This document shows positions 19,726 to 29,326 of a stretch of 64,000 bases of DNA, in pieces. Position numbers and translations under genes: made by a program. Origin of the DNA: Paraburkholderia translucens (GTDB taxonomy: Bacteria > Pseudomonadota > Gammaproteobacteria > Burkholderiales > Burkholderiaceae); assembly GCF_020881035.1 (NCBI RefSeq), contig NZ_JAJITC010000005.1:372001-436000 (forward strand), in the 5' to 3' direction. The number at the start of each line of letters is the position of its first letter. Positions within the stretch are counted from its first letter, which is position 1. Under the pieces are notes generated by a model. That model made no database searches, was not told the origin of the DNA, and saw only the letters and a program-made list of their open reading frames with translations.

Positions 19726-19872
19726 CTGACGGTATCAAGGTGATCTCGCACGTCGCCCTGAATGAACTGACCAGGACGCCTGCAACCGGCCCGACCCCCT
19801 GGCTCGCTACCGTGACACGGCTCACCGGACAAAGTACACCCGGTGGTGCCACGGATCAGGAAAATATGCAAC

Positions 19873-20355
19873 TTAGGCTGAGTTCTTCTTGATATCGAAT
19901 GTCGCCGTAATTGCGCCGCCGCTACCGCCTTGCGCGTTCTGCACCACGTATTCCTGTTTCAGACGAGCAAACGACAGCGACACCTTTTCGCGCGGACGCG
20001 ATTCGTCATCGCTAACGCCGGAAGGATGCACCGAAGTAACCAACACGTCGCTCATCGTAAACTTGATGTATTCAAGCGGATTACCGCCCGCCTTCCGCAC
20101 GACGAGCTTGGCTTCGTCGATATGCTTACCGGTCAGGCAATATTGCGTCAGATTAGGAGTTGCACGATCGATGAAATGCTCGAACGTGAAGTCGTCGACC
20201 GTTGCCCGACCCGCACCGCCGCCGGAGCCGACGTGCATGTTCGATTGCTGCGTGACGCCCCACGCCCAGCTCAGAACATCGATTTCGTCCTTGTGGTTAG
20301 CGTCTGCCGACTCACCATCAATTCCGTTGATCTTGAGAAAGATGTCTTGCGCCAT
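19873..20355 (-). CDS. hcp: T6SS tube protein Hcp
   Basis: 160 residues, Hcp1 type. MAQDIFLKINGIDGES, IDVLSWAWGVTQ and the strand DDFTFEHFIDRATPNL are diagnostic. Hcp hexamers stack into the expelled tube and may carry small effectors in their lumen. It has a strong ribosome-binding site (AAGGAG, 6 bases before ATG), fitting its high expression, and follows tssC by 107 bases. Confidence 0.97.
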   Translation of the reverse strand: MAQDIFLKINGIDGESADANHKDEIDVLSWAWGVTQQSNMHVGSGGGAGRATVDDFTFEHFIDRATPNLTQYCLTGKHIDEAKLVVRKAGGNPLEYIKFTMSDVLVTSVHPSGVSDDESRPREKVSLSFARLKQEYVVQNAQGGSGGAITATFDIKKNSA

Positions 20356-20462
20356 GAAATACTCCTTGCTACAGATTGGTTTTAGAAATGCTCAATTAAA
20401 ATCAGGCATATTTAGTGAGCGCCTGTCCTTCGCTCAATTACCGGATAAACGTGGACGTGCGG

Positions 20463-21968
20463 TCAAGCCGCTTCCTTCACGAGGGGCAGCTTCGCGACGA
20501 GGCGCAGAGAGACCGTCAGGCCTTCGAGTTGGAAATGCGGACGCAGGAAGAATTTCGCCTGGTAATACCCGGGATTTCCCTCGACGTCTTCGACGACCAC
20601 CTCAGCCGCGGCCAGCGGGCGACGCGCTTTGGTTTCCTGCGACGAGTTCGCAGGATCGGCGTCAACGTAGTTCATGACCCATTCGTTGAGCCACTGCTGC
20701 ATTTCGTCACGCTCTTTGAACGATCCGATTTTGTCGCGCACAATGCACTTCAGGTAGTGAGCAAAACGCGAACAAGCAAACAGATACGGAAGACGCGCCG
20801 ATAAATTCGCGTTCGCAGTTGCGTCCGCATCGGGGTACTCGACCGGTTTCTGCAACGATTGCGCGCCGATGAACGCTGCGTAGTCAGTGTTCTTGCGGTG
20901 GATGAGCGGCATGAAACCACTCTTTGACAATTCCGCTTCGCGACGATCGGAGATCGCGATTTCCGTTGGGCACTTCATGTCGATGCCGCCGTCGTCAGTC
21001 GGAAACGTGTGGCACGGCAGGTTTTCAACTACACCACCGCTTTCCACGCCGCGAATTAGCGTGCACCAACCGTAGTGCTTGAACGAACGGTTGATATTCA
21101 CCGCCATCGCGTAGGCTGCGTTCGACCATACATAACGTTGATGATCCGCGCCGTCGGTCGCCTCTTCAAAATTGAACTCGTCGACCGGGTTTGTCTTGAC
21201 GCCGTATGGCAAACGGGCGAGGAAACGCGGCATTGCAAGCCCGATGTAGCGGGAATCCTCCGAATTGCGCAGTGCATTCCAGGGCGCATACTCCAGGTTC
21301 TGCGTAAAAATCTTGGTCAGATCGCGCGGATTCGCGAGCTCCTGCCACGAGTCCATCTGCAGCACGGACGGCGCCGCGCCTGTAATAAACGGCGCATGCG
21401 ACGCCGCTGCCACCTTCGCAATCGAGCCGAGCAAATCGACATCTGCCGGCGTGTGATCGAAGTAGTAGTCGGCGACGAGACAGCCGTACGGCTCCCCACC
21501 CAACTGGCCGTACTCCTCCTCGTAGATCTGCTTGAAGAACGGACTCTGATCCCACGCAATACCTTTATAGCGCTTCATTGTGCGACGCAGATCGTCTTTC
21601 GAGACATCCATGAAGCGGATTTTCAGCTTCTCGTCTGTTTCAGTGTTCGTGACGAGGTGATGAAGTCCACGCCATGCGCTTTCCAGACTCTGGAATTCTT
21701 CGTGATGAAGGATCAGATTGATCTGCTCGGACAACTTACGATCGATCTCGCCAATGATCGCCTCGATGTTTTTGTACGCGTCGTCGGACACGGTTACCGA
21801 TGTGAGCAGTGCTTGCTGAGCGAGCGTTCGGACAGCGCCCTCGACCGCCTCGCGGGCGCGCTCCGTCTTGGGCTTGAATTCGCGCGACAGGAGCGCGTTG
21901 AAATCAGACTGGTTGGTAACGCTCGCCGTTGCTTTGGCGCTCGTCTTCGTTTGAAGTTCGGCCATCAT
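20463..21968 (-). CDS. tssC: T6SS sheath large subunit TssC
   Basis: 501 residues (500 if the second Met is used). TssC (VipB) with TssB forms the contractile sheath. Conserved stretches: SAWRGLHHLVTNTETDEKLK, GEPYGCLVADYYFDHTPADV, PFITGAAPSVLQMDSW and the C-terminal NPGYYQAKFFLRPHFQLEG. It follows tssB by 43 bases and is followed by hcp, the usual B-C-hcp order. Confidence 0.97.
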   Translation of the reverse strand: MMAELQTKTSAKATASVTNQSDFNALLSREFKPKTERAREAVEGAVRTLAQQALLTSVTVSDDAYKNIEAIIGEIDRKLSEQINLILHHEEFQSLESAWRGLHHLVTNTETDEKLKIRFMDVSKDDLRRTMKRYKGIAWDQSPFFKQIYEEEYGQLGGEPYGCLVADYYFDHTPADVDLLGSIAKVAAASHAPFITGAAPSVLQMDSWQELANPRDLTKIFTQNLEYAPWNALRNSEDSRYIGLAMPRFLARLPYGVKTNPVDEFNFEEATDGADHQRYVWSNAAYAMAVNINRSFKHYGWCTLIRGVESGGVVENLPCHTFPTDDGGIDMKCPTEIAISDRREAELSKSGFMPLIHRKNTDYAAFIGAQSLQKPVEYPDADATANANLSARLPYLFACSRFAHYLKCIVRDKIGSFKERDEMQQWLNEWVMNYVDADPANSSQETKARRPLAAAEVVVEDVEGNPGYYQAKFFLRPHFQLEGLTVSLRLVAKLPLVKEAA

Positions 21969-22011
21969 TTCCCCATACTTTCTGGCTGCGCTTTCGTGCG
22001 GAAAGCAATAA

Positions 22012-22545
22012 TCAATCGTTAGTCACCGGCTCGTCAGCGGATGCCGCCCGCGGCTTCGGCGCCTTGGCGAGTGCCTCAAGTAATGCAGGGTCTCTCAAGA
22101 CCTTGCTGACCAGACCTTCCGCGCCACTTTTGCCATCCATATACGTTTGCAGATTGGCGAGTTGCGTGCGTGCCTCGAGGAGCTGCGCGAGGGCGTCCAC
22201 CTTTTTCGCCACGTTTGCGGGCGAAAAGTCCTCCATGCTTTCGAACGTAATATCGACCATCAGATGACCTTCGTTCGTCAGCGTGTTGGGCACCGCGAAC
22301 GCGACACGCGGCTTCATGGCTTTCATTCGCTCATCGAAGTTATCGATGTCGATATTGAAGAACTTTCTGTCACCGACAGCGGGCAACGGTTCGAGTGGCT
22401 TGCCCGACAAGTCGGCGAGGACGCCCATCACGAACGGAAGCTCGACTCTTTTCTCTGAACCGTAGATTTCGACGTCGTACTCGATCTGGACGCGGGGCGC
22501 ACGATTACGTGCGATGAATTTTTGAGAACTGTTGGAAACCGGCAT
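22012..22545 (-). CDS. tssB: T6SS sheath small subunit TssB
   Basis: 177 residues. TssB (VipA) pattern: SSQKFIARNRAPRVQIEYDV, ELPFVMGVLADLSGKPLEPL, FFNIDIDNFDERM and a C-terminal helix (LARTQLANLQTYMDGKSGAE region). First gene of the tssB-C-hcp block, after a 220-base gap that contains an inverted repeat at 22615-22633 and probably the promoter. Confidence 0.97.
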   Translation of the reverse strand: MPVSNSSQKFIARNRAPRVQIEYDVEIYGSEKRVELPFVMGVLADLSGKPLEPLPAVGDRKFFNIDIDNFDERMKAMKPRVAFAVPNTLTNEGHLMVDITFESMEDFSPANVAKKVDALAQLLEARTQLANLQTYMDGKSGAEGLVSKVLRDPALLEALAKAPKPRAASADEPVTND

Positions 22546-22614
22546 AGTGCTCTGACTTTATTCGCTTAAAAAAGATAGAAAGCGGCAGTACTGCTAACCA
22601 TTTGGATAAGATTC

Positions 22615-22633
22615 CTTACCCGGTGATGGTAAG
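22615..22633. promoter_or_regulatory. inverted repeat upstream of tssB
   Basis: CTTACC and GGTAAG are perfect 6-base arms separated by 7 bases, 70-88 bases upstream of the tssB start in the only sizeable gap between tssB and the preceding gene. Placement suits an operator or the 5' region of the tssBC-hcp transcript. No sigma-54 type -24/-12 element was seen in the gap. Function is inferred only. Confidence 0.35.
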
Positions 22634-22765
22634 TCTCAACTCCGTCAGAAGATATGGGCCGTTTCCCAAATGTCTATCTTGTTCGCCTGCACGAACGTCC
22701 CGTAGGAACTGTGGCAAATATGGAAGCGCGTTGACATCGATCCGAGATCGACGTCTTTAGCGCGT

Positions 22766-24226
22766 TTATGAGTCGGGAACAAGCGTGATTTCGACTCGGC
22801 GATTCGCCGCGCGTCCGTCGCTGCTTGCATTGCTGGCAATCGGACGGGTATCGCCATACCCTTGAATTGCGAAACGCGTGACGGGCAACGACTCGCTGTT
22901 GACAAACCAATCCCGGATCGCCCGCGCGCGTGCCTCCGAGAGTGTCTGATTCGCCGTGCTCGTACCCACGTTGTCAGTGTGGCCCGCAATCAGGATCCGC
23001 TTGTCCGGATTTGCGCGAATCAGTTCAAGCACGCTTTTTAGGCGGGGCTCCGCACCCGACTTCAGCGTCGTCTTCCCGGCGTCAAACAATGAGAGGTTAT
23101 CGATGGTTACAGCGGGTAGCGGCGACTGCGCGGCGCCCGATGGCGAATGCCATGGCGCGATCGCCTTTTCGAGAGCGACGTGCAACGAATTTCCCCGGTA
23201 CAGGCCCCAGCCAGGCCCGGCCGGCACACCGCTGCTCGCATGATGAGTCAGTTCCTCGGAGTGTCCGCCTAATGATTCAAATCGCTCAGGCTTCACGTCT
23301 GCGTAGGTAGCAGGTTTGTGCGTGTAGGCCTCGAGATCGTTGGCGACTCGCGTGACCCACCGGTTGTTCGACCATGCCGATACACCGATCGACACAACCA
23401 GGACGCAGAACGACACGGCCACCGCATGCAACGCGCGGTCGTACGGCTTGTACCACCTGGCCTTTCGGGCTCGCACGCTCGCCTTTGGCGCAGTAGCCAC
23501 GAGCGAAGGCAGAGACAACGGCTTCGGATGTGCCTTCGACGTCATCAGCGGCGGCCGCAGCCCGGTTTTACCGATCAACCATCGCGTCCATGCGCCGGCG
23601 CGCATCGGCGGGTGTCCGGTGTCGGTCAACAGCACGCCGCGCAGCGAGAAAGGCGCGGTGTTTGCCAGCGATGAAAGAATCGACAGCAGCGCAACATCTT
23701 CTAGCCAGTCGAACACCGCATGTCCAAGTCCGGCACGCGACGCCCGCTCCGGTTGTCCGGCAGTGAGCCATGCCTGGTCCAGTTGTTCCCTGAGCGCTTG
23801 CGCATGTTTCCACGCGCTTCCAGCCACTGATGGCATTGCCGATATATCGATGGCATCGCCGAACCAAACCGGTTTCACAGCGTGGTCGCCATTTGCGCCG
23901 AGGCACGCGTATATAGCGATATAAGACGGTAAGACAAACGCCTTTGGACCGATGCTTGCGTGGAGTGCATGCCTCCAGCGCGAGAACTCGCGGCGAATCA
24001 CGGCGTCATCGCAATCACCGTCAGGAACGAGTGGGATCAGCACGGCATCCGGAGGACGTTGATACGACTCCATCACCGCAGTGATCACGCCGGACAGCTC
24101 CTCCGTGGTCCGAACAGGCAGCCACACGGCATCGCCGTTGCGTCGCAATGTGGATGCCTGCCCATCGCGCGCAAACAGCGCGCTGGCATGCGGCCCGATG
24201 ACGAGAACAATCGACAACTCACGCAC
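22766..24226 (-). CDS. OmpA-domain envelope protein linked to T6SS
   Basis: About 486 residues. The first 270 residues are not confidently assigned; they loosely recall the cytoplasmic part of IcmF/TssM but lack a Walker A motif. One membrane span follows (HAVAVSFCVLVVSIGVSAWSN), then a periplasmic OmpA-like domain (DAGKTTLKSGAEPRL, IAGHTDNVGTSTANQ, SDGRAANRRVEITLV) for peptidoglycan binding. The start is set at the GTG at 24226, which overlaps the preceding stop (GTGCGTGA); a further-upstream ATG would overlap that gene by 170 bases. With the short DotU-like protein it resembles a split version of the long TssL at 16494-17828. It lies between the fimbrial operon and tssB. Confidence 0.75.
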   Translation of the reverse strand: MRELSIVLVIGPHASALFARDGQASTLRRNGDAVWLPVRTTEELSGVITAVMESYQRPPDAVLIPLVPDGDCDDAVIRREFSRWRHALHASIGPKAFVLPSYIAIYACLGANGDHAVKPVWFGDAIDISAMPSVAGSAWKHAQALREQLDQAWLTAGQPERASRAGLGHAVFDWLEDVALLSILSSLANTAPFSLRGVLLTDTGHPPMRAGAWTRWLIGKTGLRPPLMTSKAHPKPLSLPSLVATAPKASVRARKARWYKPYDRALHAVAVSFCVLVVSIGVSAWSNNRWVTRVANDLEAYTHKPATYADVKPERFESLGGHSEELTHHASSGVPAGPGWGLYRGNSLHVALEKAIAPWHSPSGAAQSPLPAVTIDNLSLFDAGKTTLKSGAEPRLKSVLELIRANPDKRILIAGHTDNVGTSTANQTLSEARARAIRDWFVNSESLPVTRFAIQGYGDTRPIASNASSDGRAANRRVEITLVPDS

Positions 24227-24950
24227 GTTGCCACCAAAAACATTGCAAATGCTTCCTCTGGATCGGGATGCTCTGCGTGGCCGGTGTTTGCGCCGAACAA
24301 CGTATCGCAGCGTCCAGACCAAGGTCGAGCGCAGTCCATAGTGACGCGACAGCAATCGCGCCAGCAATGACGCCGCAAGCTGTGCCACGTATGCATGATA
24401 TGCGGCGCATGAGCGGCCGTCGAGGCGAGTTGGTCAGGGTGACGGTGGTTTCCCCCGGGGCGGGTAGGGATAACACCGCTATGCCACGCCTATGCGAATT
24501 TAACGCCGACTTCAACCGTTCGAGACAGGTTGTGGCGTTTGCTCGTCCCCCGTCGAAGCCCAGCTCCAGCAAGACGCTGTAGAACTCGAATCGGGCTACG
24601 TCCTGACGGTTATCGTTCACCACTGCGTCGATCCGTTCCCATACCCGTGCGGCCCCATCGCGCACCCCGTGAAAACGCGTCTGCAACGGGTCAGCCAACC
24701 ATTCCTCGTGTTGCCGGGAGGGCAATGCATGCAAAGTCAGTTCATCGAGCAGAACGCATTGCGCGAGGCTGAATTCCCGAATGTCCGTTGCCGGTAAGTT
24801 TCGGTCCTGCATGTCCTGCTGTAGCGTCCCGACCAACGTGCTACAACGCGCACGCCAAAAAGCAATGGCCGGGATCTCCGCGCCGCCGGACAGCAGTGCT
24901 GCATGCAACGCGGTCGATCGCATCAGCGCGACCATTGAGTCAGATGTCAT
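24219..24950 (-). CDS. short-form TssL / DotU-like protein
   Basis: 243 residues. Features of the DotU domain are visible: REFSLAQCVLLDELTLHALP, a tail-end RFEFYSVLLELGFDGG and a C-terminal membrane segment (GTACGVIAGAIAVASLWTALDL). This matches NCBI-style short TssL proteins, which lack the OmpA part. The ATG at 24950 is preferred because it lies just 25 bases after the pilin stop; a longer start at 24995 would overlap the pilin gene. It is coupled to the OmpA-domain gene by an 8-base overlap. Divergence from the standard DotU sequence leaves it uncertain whether it works with this T6SS or another complex. Confidence 0.7.
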   Translation of the reverse strand: MTSDSMVALMRSTALHAALLSGGAEIPAIAFWRARCSTLVGTLQQDMQDRNLPATDIREFSLAQCVLLDELTLHALPSRQHEEWLADPLQTRFHGVRDGAARVWERIDAVVNDNRQDVARFEFYSVLLELGFDGGRANATTCLERLKSALNSHRRGIAVLSLPAPGETTVTLTNSPRRPLMRRISCIRGTACGVIAGAIAVASLWTALDLGLDAAIRCSAQTPATQSIPIQRKHLQCFWWQRA

Positions 24951-24975
24951 GAGAAGATTATTCCCGGCGGCAACG

Positions 24976-25539
24976 TCAAGGCATCTCGACGACATAGGTG
25001 ACGAACGTATTGACCATACCGGCTGTGGCTCGCCCGGTTGCGTAGTAGCCGGCGATGAAATCGACCGACGTCGGATCCGTGGACGTGATTGGAATGATTT
25101 TCATCGTGGACCGGTCGCCGACCTTGATCCGCGTTCCGTCCGCATTGGCCAACATGACCTGCACATTGGTTGCCGACGTCCCGCCCCCCGCGTTCTGCAG
25201 GGTCAGGTTTCCTGTATTGGGATCGGTCGAGGGACCGCTCTCGAAGTAGACGCGCGCACCCGTCACGCCGCTCGCGCATTGCATCGTAATGGTGAAGACC
25301 TTTGTGCCGTTGGCTACCGGGCCGGCCGTCGGCAGCGACTGCGTCGAGAGCGTCGGCAACGTGACCGTCATGTCAGGCGAGCTGATCAGAGAACATGTCG
25401 TCGCGTTATAGGTGCCACTAAAATTGAGCTTGACCGAGGGCGAGCCTTGCGCATGTACTCGAATGGACCCCGACAGCGCGCCGGCAGTCACGCCGAAAAC
25501 AAGTCCGGCAATCCGAAAATATCTGCAAATATGTTTCAT
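24976..25539 (-). CDS. type 1-like fimbrial subunit (second pilin)
   Basis: 187 residues with a signal peptide ending near HAQ. FSGTYNATTCSLISSPD with a second Cys at TITMQCASG is the conserved disulphide of FimA-family pilins; VTLPTLSTQSLPTAG is nearly identical to the matching segment of the major pilin at 29327-29863, so the two are paralogues. The C-terminal beta strand ends TFVTYVVEMP. It follows the usher by 73 bases, the place where minor or adapter subunits are often encoded. Confidence 0.88.
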   Translation of the reverse strand: MKHICRYFRIAGLVFGVTAGALSGSIRVHAQGSPSVKLNFSGTYNATTCSLISSPDMTVTLPTLSTQSLPTAGPVANGTKVFTITMQCASGVTGARVYFESGPSTDPNTGNLTLQNAGGGTSATNVQVMLANADGTRIKVGDRSTMKIIPITSTDPTSVDFIAGYYATGRATAGMVNTFVTYVVEMP

Positions 25540-25612
25540 TTCCTGACCTCCACTGTCGGCGGAATCTTCGAAGCCGCAGCGCTGGGGCTACCCAAGCATC
25601 GGCCTTTGCACT

Positions 25613-28462
25613 TCAGCGAAGAGAACTGACGAGCGCCGCGCCCGCTGAACGTTGCGCCACGGGCTTTGCCGGCGGAGACCAGATGAGCGTTGGATCACAG
25701 CTCAGCTTGATGCGCGCCACGATTCCCGCGTGCTGACTGCTGTCCCGCTTGTCGTCGTCCGGCACCGAGTAGGGCATCACGCACTGCTGCGCTGCGCCGT
25801 TGCCCCAGCGCACCAGCAGCTTGCCCTCGTGCTCGAGGCCGCGCAGGTACGCGAGCCCCCCCTGGCCGACGATACCCACCGATTTTTCGGATTCGTCGAA
25901 CAGCTCAGTGCCCATCGGCATGGCTTTGCCTTCGCGATCCGAGACTTCCGCGAAAATCGGCGTGCCCTGTGTGGTCGCAATCTTCACCTTCACGAGCGAA
26001 TTCGCACGCGGCACGACTTCCTCACTCGTGTTGCCCAGTTCAACGTCGAGCGGCACGTCGCTTGGATCCAGCGCGACCGTGTTGACGCGGTATGGCGTCA
26101 GCGAAGACACCACTGCATAGCCATTTGCGTCAATCCGCGCCCCCTGACCATTGATGACCCGGCCACCATCCGCCCCTTTCGCCTCGACTAGCGCGAACGC
26201 CTGGCCAAGCGGCGGGCTCAGCGTGACGCCGCCACTGTGAATGACGACCGCACCGTCGGCGTTGAACGCGGCCTGACGCGTCTGATTGCTGATCGATGCG
26301 TTGCCGTTGTAAGTACCGAACGGCGCGCGATATATCGCGTACCCCCCCGCGGAAACGCTCCGATTTTCGCCGGAGACGATGCGCGACGCATTGACGCCGT
26401 AGCTGAGTGGCGTGGCTCCGGTCGTGTTGCCAGACGCCGTGGCCTGTATCGTGCTGTCTCCGTTGGAGCTGCGCGAAAGATTGGTGGTTAGATAGTCGAA
26501 CGGATGATGCTCGTTCGAGTCCACCTTGCCCAGTGGAATCGTGAGATTCAAACCCACTTGCGTGCTGATCTGCGAGTTTTGCAGGCGCGAGCGTTGCGCA
26601 TATAGCGAATAGGACACCCGCTTGTACGAGCTGTTGAAGCCAATCTGATACTGAAGGTCGTAGCCTTTCGATGAGCCCCAGTAGTTCTGCGAACTGCCGG
26701 CAATGTACAGGGAACTCGACTCGCCGATTGGCTGATTGATATTCAACTGCAGACGGCTGCGCGTGCGGTAGTCGTACTGGCCCGTAGTGTTTCGTGGGTC
26801 ATAGCGCGCGTACATCGCGTCGCGCAGACTGTAGAAGTGTGCGGTCGAGTAGCGATAAGCCGCAACGGAGAAATTCGTGTTCGGTCCGGGAAGAAGCTTG
26901 CTGTAGCTGATCCGGGTACTGTAGCCAGGACGGCCACCCGAGACGCCGGGGATATTCGTTCCCGACGTGGTTACGTCGAGCGCGAATGCCCCGGCCGGCG
27001 TATTGAGCGCGACGCCGATCAGGGCCGCCCAGTAACCTTCGGAAAACTGGGCACCGGTGTAGCCGGTCAACAGGTTTGTCAGGCCGCGCTGATAAACCGC
27101 CTGCGCCACCCACGGATGGTTATTCAGCACGGTATCGCGATAGACACCGGTTGTCAGATTGAATCGCGAGACACCTGGCCGGAGCAACTGCGGCACGGAC
27201 GCGAACGGCACGAGAAAAGTTCGGCGACGCCCGTCGGATTCCGTAATCGTGACCTGAAGATCGCCGCCGTAGCCGGTAGCCGGCAGGTCGTTTAGTTCAA
27301 ACGGCCCGGGCGGCACGCTAGTCTCGGCCACGATGATGTTGTTCTGGCGCACGGTGATGCGCGCATTGGTATCAGCCACACCACGCACAACCGGCGCATA
27401 GGAACGCATGGAGTCCGGCAACATCCGGTCGTCGCTGGAGAGCTGGACGCCGCGCACATTGAATGAGTCGAAGACATCGCCGCTCGTCGAGCTGTCGCCG
27501 ATCGTAAATTGACTCTTAAGCGCCGTGACGTCGTGCTGTGCAAACAGTGCAACACTTTGCCAGTGCGTGCCGGAACCCCGGTTCTGCCAGCTTGCGGTGG
27601 ACCACTGGCGGAAACGCCAGCCATTCACGTTGATCCCGCTTTGCAGACCGAGATAGGCACTGCTGAAATCTCCGGCGCCACTGTTCTGGTGAGCGGTATA
27701 GCTGGCGAGACTGTATTGCACGAGACCCGCGTTGATCCCGTTGTCCCAGCGCGATGGATCGACGTACCCTGCGGCCTCCTTGCGTAATTCGATCTGCGGA
27801 ATCGACAGATCGAGTTGCAGATCCGCGGTGTTGAACGACGCAACCGATCCTGGCACGGCTTCCGCCAGCGGGATACATTGCAGTGATGGGTCCGCGTCCT
27901 CGAAGTTGCTCTTTCCGGCTTCCTTTAGGCGCTCGAGCACGCGCTCGGTATCTACACCAGCCCGGTCCAGGCTCGACATCGTAAAGCAGGGCGCGGCGAT
28001 ATCCGAACCCGCTACCGCCTGAAAAAAAACGTCGAAGCGTCCGCGCTTCTTGCCGTTGACGAGCAATTCGAGCGGATAAACACCGGGAGCAACGGGATTA
28101 CCTCGCGTATAACGCGACAAATCGGCGACGTTGCCTGTAAAGAATGCTGGATTGAACTCAACTTCCTGCGGAGCTTCGGCGGAAGGCACGTTCGAAGTCG
28201 GTATGGTAGCCGACGCATCAGTACGCGCAGCCTCTCCGTTGGCAGCGACTGCCTGTTGTGGTAACTCGGGCACTGCGCAGTCGTTTGACGACTTTGTGGA
28301 CGAGTCCGATGCACATGCGGCGACCGCGGAGTTCGCGGAAAAGACCCAACCCGACGCTACGATCGCCGCCCAAGCCAGTGGATGGAACCTGAACGGGACA
28401 TTACCGAGTACTGTTTCAACCGCCGCCTTACAATTCCGCACGCCCAACATCCCGTATTCCAA
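25613..28462 (-). CDS. outer-membrane fimbrial usher (FimD family)
   Basis: 949 residues. After a long N-terminal leader with a hydrophobic segment (AAIVASGWVFSANSAVAA) comes VEFNPAFFTGNVADLSRYTRGNPVAPGVYPLELLVNG, the N-terminal chaperone-binding domain of ushers. The barrel and plug follow (YAPVVRGVADTNARITVRQNNIIVAETSVPPGPFELNDL, a classic usher signature). C-terminal domains contain GRVINGQGARIDANGYAVVSSLTPYRVN and paired cysteines near the end. It forms the pore through which subunits are assembled. The start codon touches the chaperone stop; the next Met is 4 codons in, so the start may be slightly shorter. Confidence 0.95.
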   Translation of the reverse strand: MEYGMLGVRNCKAAVETVLGNVPFRFHPLAWAAIVASGWVFSANSAVAACASDSSTKSSNDCAVPELPQQAVAANGEAARTDASATIPTSNVPSAEAPQEVEFNPAFFTGNVADLSRYTRGNPVAPGVYPLELLVNGKKRGRFDVFFQAVAGSDIAAPCFTMSSLDRAGVDTERVLERLKEAGKSNFEDADPSLQCIPLAEAVPGSVASFNTADLQLDLSIPQIELRKEAAGYVDPSRWDNGINAGLVQYSLASYTAHQNSGAGDFSSAYLGLQSGINVNGWRFRQWSTASWQNRGSGTHWQSVALFAQHDVTALKSQFTIGDSSTSGDVFDSFNVRGVQLSSDDRMLPDSMRSYAPVVRGVADTNARITVRQNNIIVAETSVPPGPFELNDLPATGYGGDLQVTITESDGRRRTFLVPFASVPQLLRPGVSRFNLTTGVYRDTVLNNHPWVAQAVYQRGLTNLLTGYTGAQFSEGYWAALIGVALNTPAGAFALDVTTSGTNIPGVSGGRPGYSTRISYSKLLPGPNTNFSVAAYRYSTAHFYSLRDAMYARYDPRNTTGQYDYRTRSRLQLNINQPIGESSSLYIAGSSQNYWGSSKGYDLQYQIGFNSSYKRVSYSLYAQRSRLQNSQISTQVGLNLTIPLGKVDSNEHHPFDYLTTNLSRSSNGDSTIQATASGNTTGATPLSYGVNASRIVSGENRSVSAGGYAIYRAPFGTYNGNASISNQTRQAAFNADGAVVIHSGGVTLSPPLGQAFALVEAKGADGGRVINGQGARIDANGYAVVSSLTPYRVNTVALDPSDVPLDVELGNTSEEVVPRANSLVKVKIATTQGTPIFAEVSDREGKAMPMGTELFDESEKSVGIVGQGGLAYLRGLEHEGKLLVRWGNGAAQQCVMPYSVPDDDKRDSSQHAGIVARIKLSCDPTLIWSPPAKPVAQRSAGAALVSSLR

Positions 28463-29236
28463 TTATTGATTTCTTTGCGCTTGCGCGCTTTGAGCGCTGC
28501 CGAGTTCCGCCGAGTCCTTGATCGCTGTACCGAAGTCGTTTAGAACCGTGTAGGAAACTGTGGCAGGAACTTTGATATCGAGTTTTCCTTCTTGTGGAAG
28601 GAAATCAACGTGCCCGAACGGTGGAGCCATATTGGGCACAAGAACGACCTTCCTGTTTGCCGTTTCCACTTCAGCCGAGCCGACTGAAATGTAGTATGGC
28701 GAAGGATTTTCCAGGCGAACGACACTTTGACCCTTTTCGTCCGACTCGATATGCCACTTCAATTGCGCCCGCCGGGCCGTTGGGTCATCCAGCAACGACT
28801 CGGGACGGTAAAACATTTTGATACGCGTGCGGAACGCGAGCTGGATCATGTTCCGGTTATCAGCGTCCTTAGGCTTTGGCGGTACTTCCAGCACGTTCAG
28901 CCAATAGACTGATTCACGGTCTTTCGGCATGTCGCCACCCGCGAACATGATGCGCAAAGCCTGACCTCTGTGAGGCTCGACTCGAAATACCGACGGCAAC
29001 AGCGTGAACGGCACCTTGATTTCATTCGGCGCGGCCGCCGCATCGCCATCGTCCAGCCACGCTTGAACCAGAACCGGACGGCTGTCAACGTTGTTCAAGC
29101 GGACATTGACTTCGCGGTTTTGCGCCGGATAGACGACTCGCGTACCGGTAATGGTGATAGCAGCCTGCGCAGAAATCGTGGCCACACTGCAGGCAACCGC
29201 TGCGGCCAACCGGACAGGAAATTTCATTGAAGACAT
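28463..29236 (-). CDS. periplasmic fimbrial chaperone (PapD/FimC family)
   Basis: 257 residues with a signal peptide (FPVRLAAAVACSVATISAQA). ITGTRVVYPAQNREVNVRLNN, the conserved segment VFRVEPHRGQALRIMF and VYWLNVLEVPPKP with the QLAFRTRIKMFYRPESL strand define the PapD-like chaperone that completes pilin subunits by donor-strand action. The start at 29236 has GGAGGA 5 bases upstream; a second ATG at 29227 is also possible. Preceded by the major pilin and followed directly by the usher. Confidence 0.94.
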   Translation of the reverse strand: MSSMKFPVRLAAAVACSVATISAQAAITITGTRVVYPAQNREVNVRLNNVDSRPVLVQAWLDDGDAAAAPNEIKVPFTLLPSVFRVEPHRGQALRIMFAGGDMPKDRESVYWLNVLEVPPKPKDADNRNMIQLAFRTRIKMFYRPESLLDDPTARRAQLKWHIESDEKGQSVVRLENPSPYYISVGSAEVETANRKVVLVPNMAPPFGHVDFLPQEGKLDIKVPATVSYTVLNDFGTAIKDSAELGSAQSAQAQRNQ

Positions 29237-29326
29237 TCGCTCCTCCACGCGACAGATAAGCGGAATGTCGCTTCGGGCTGCCTCCGTAATAGAAATGCAG
29301 CCCGATGCCATTCGGCTTGAGTTGAT

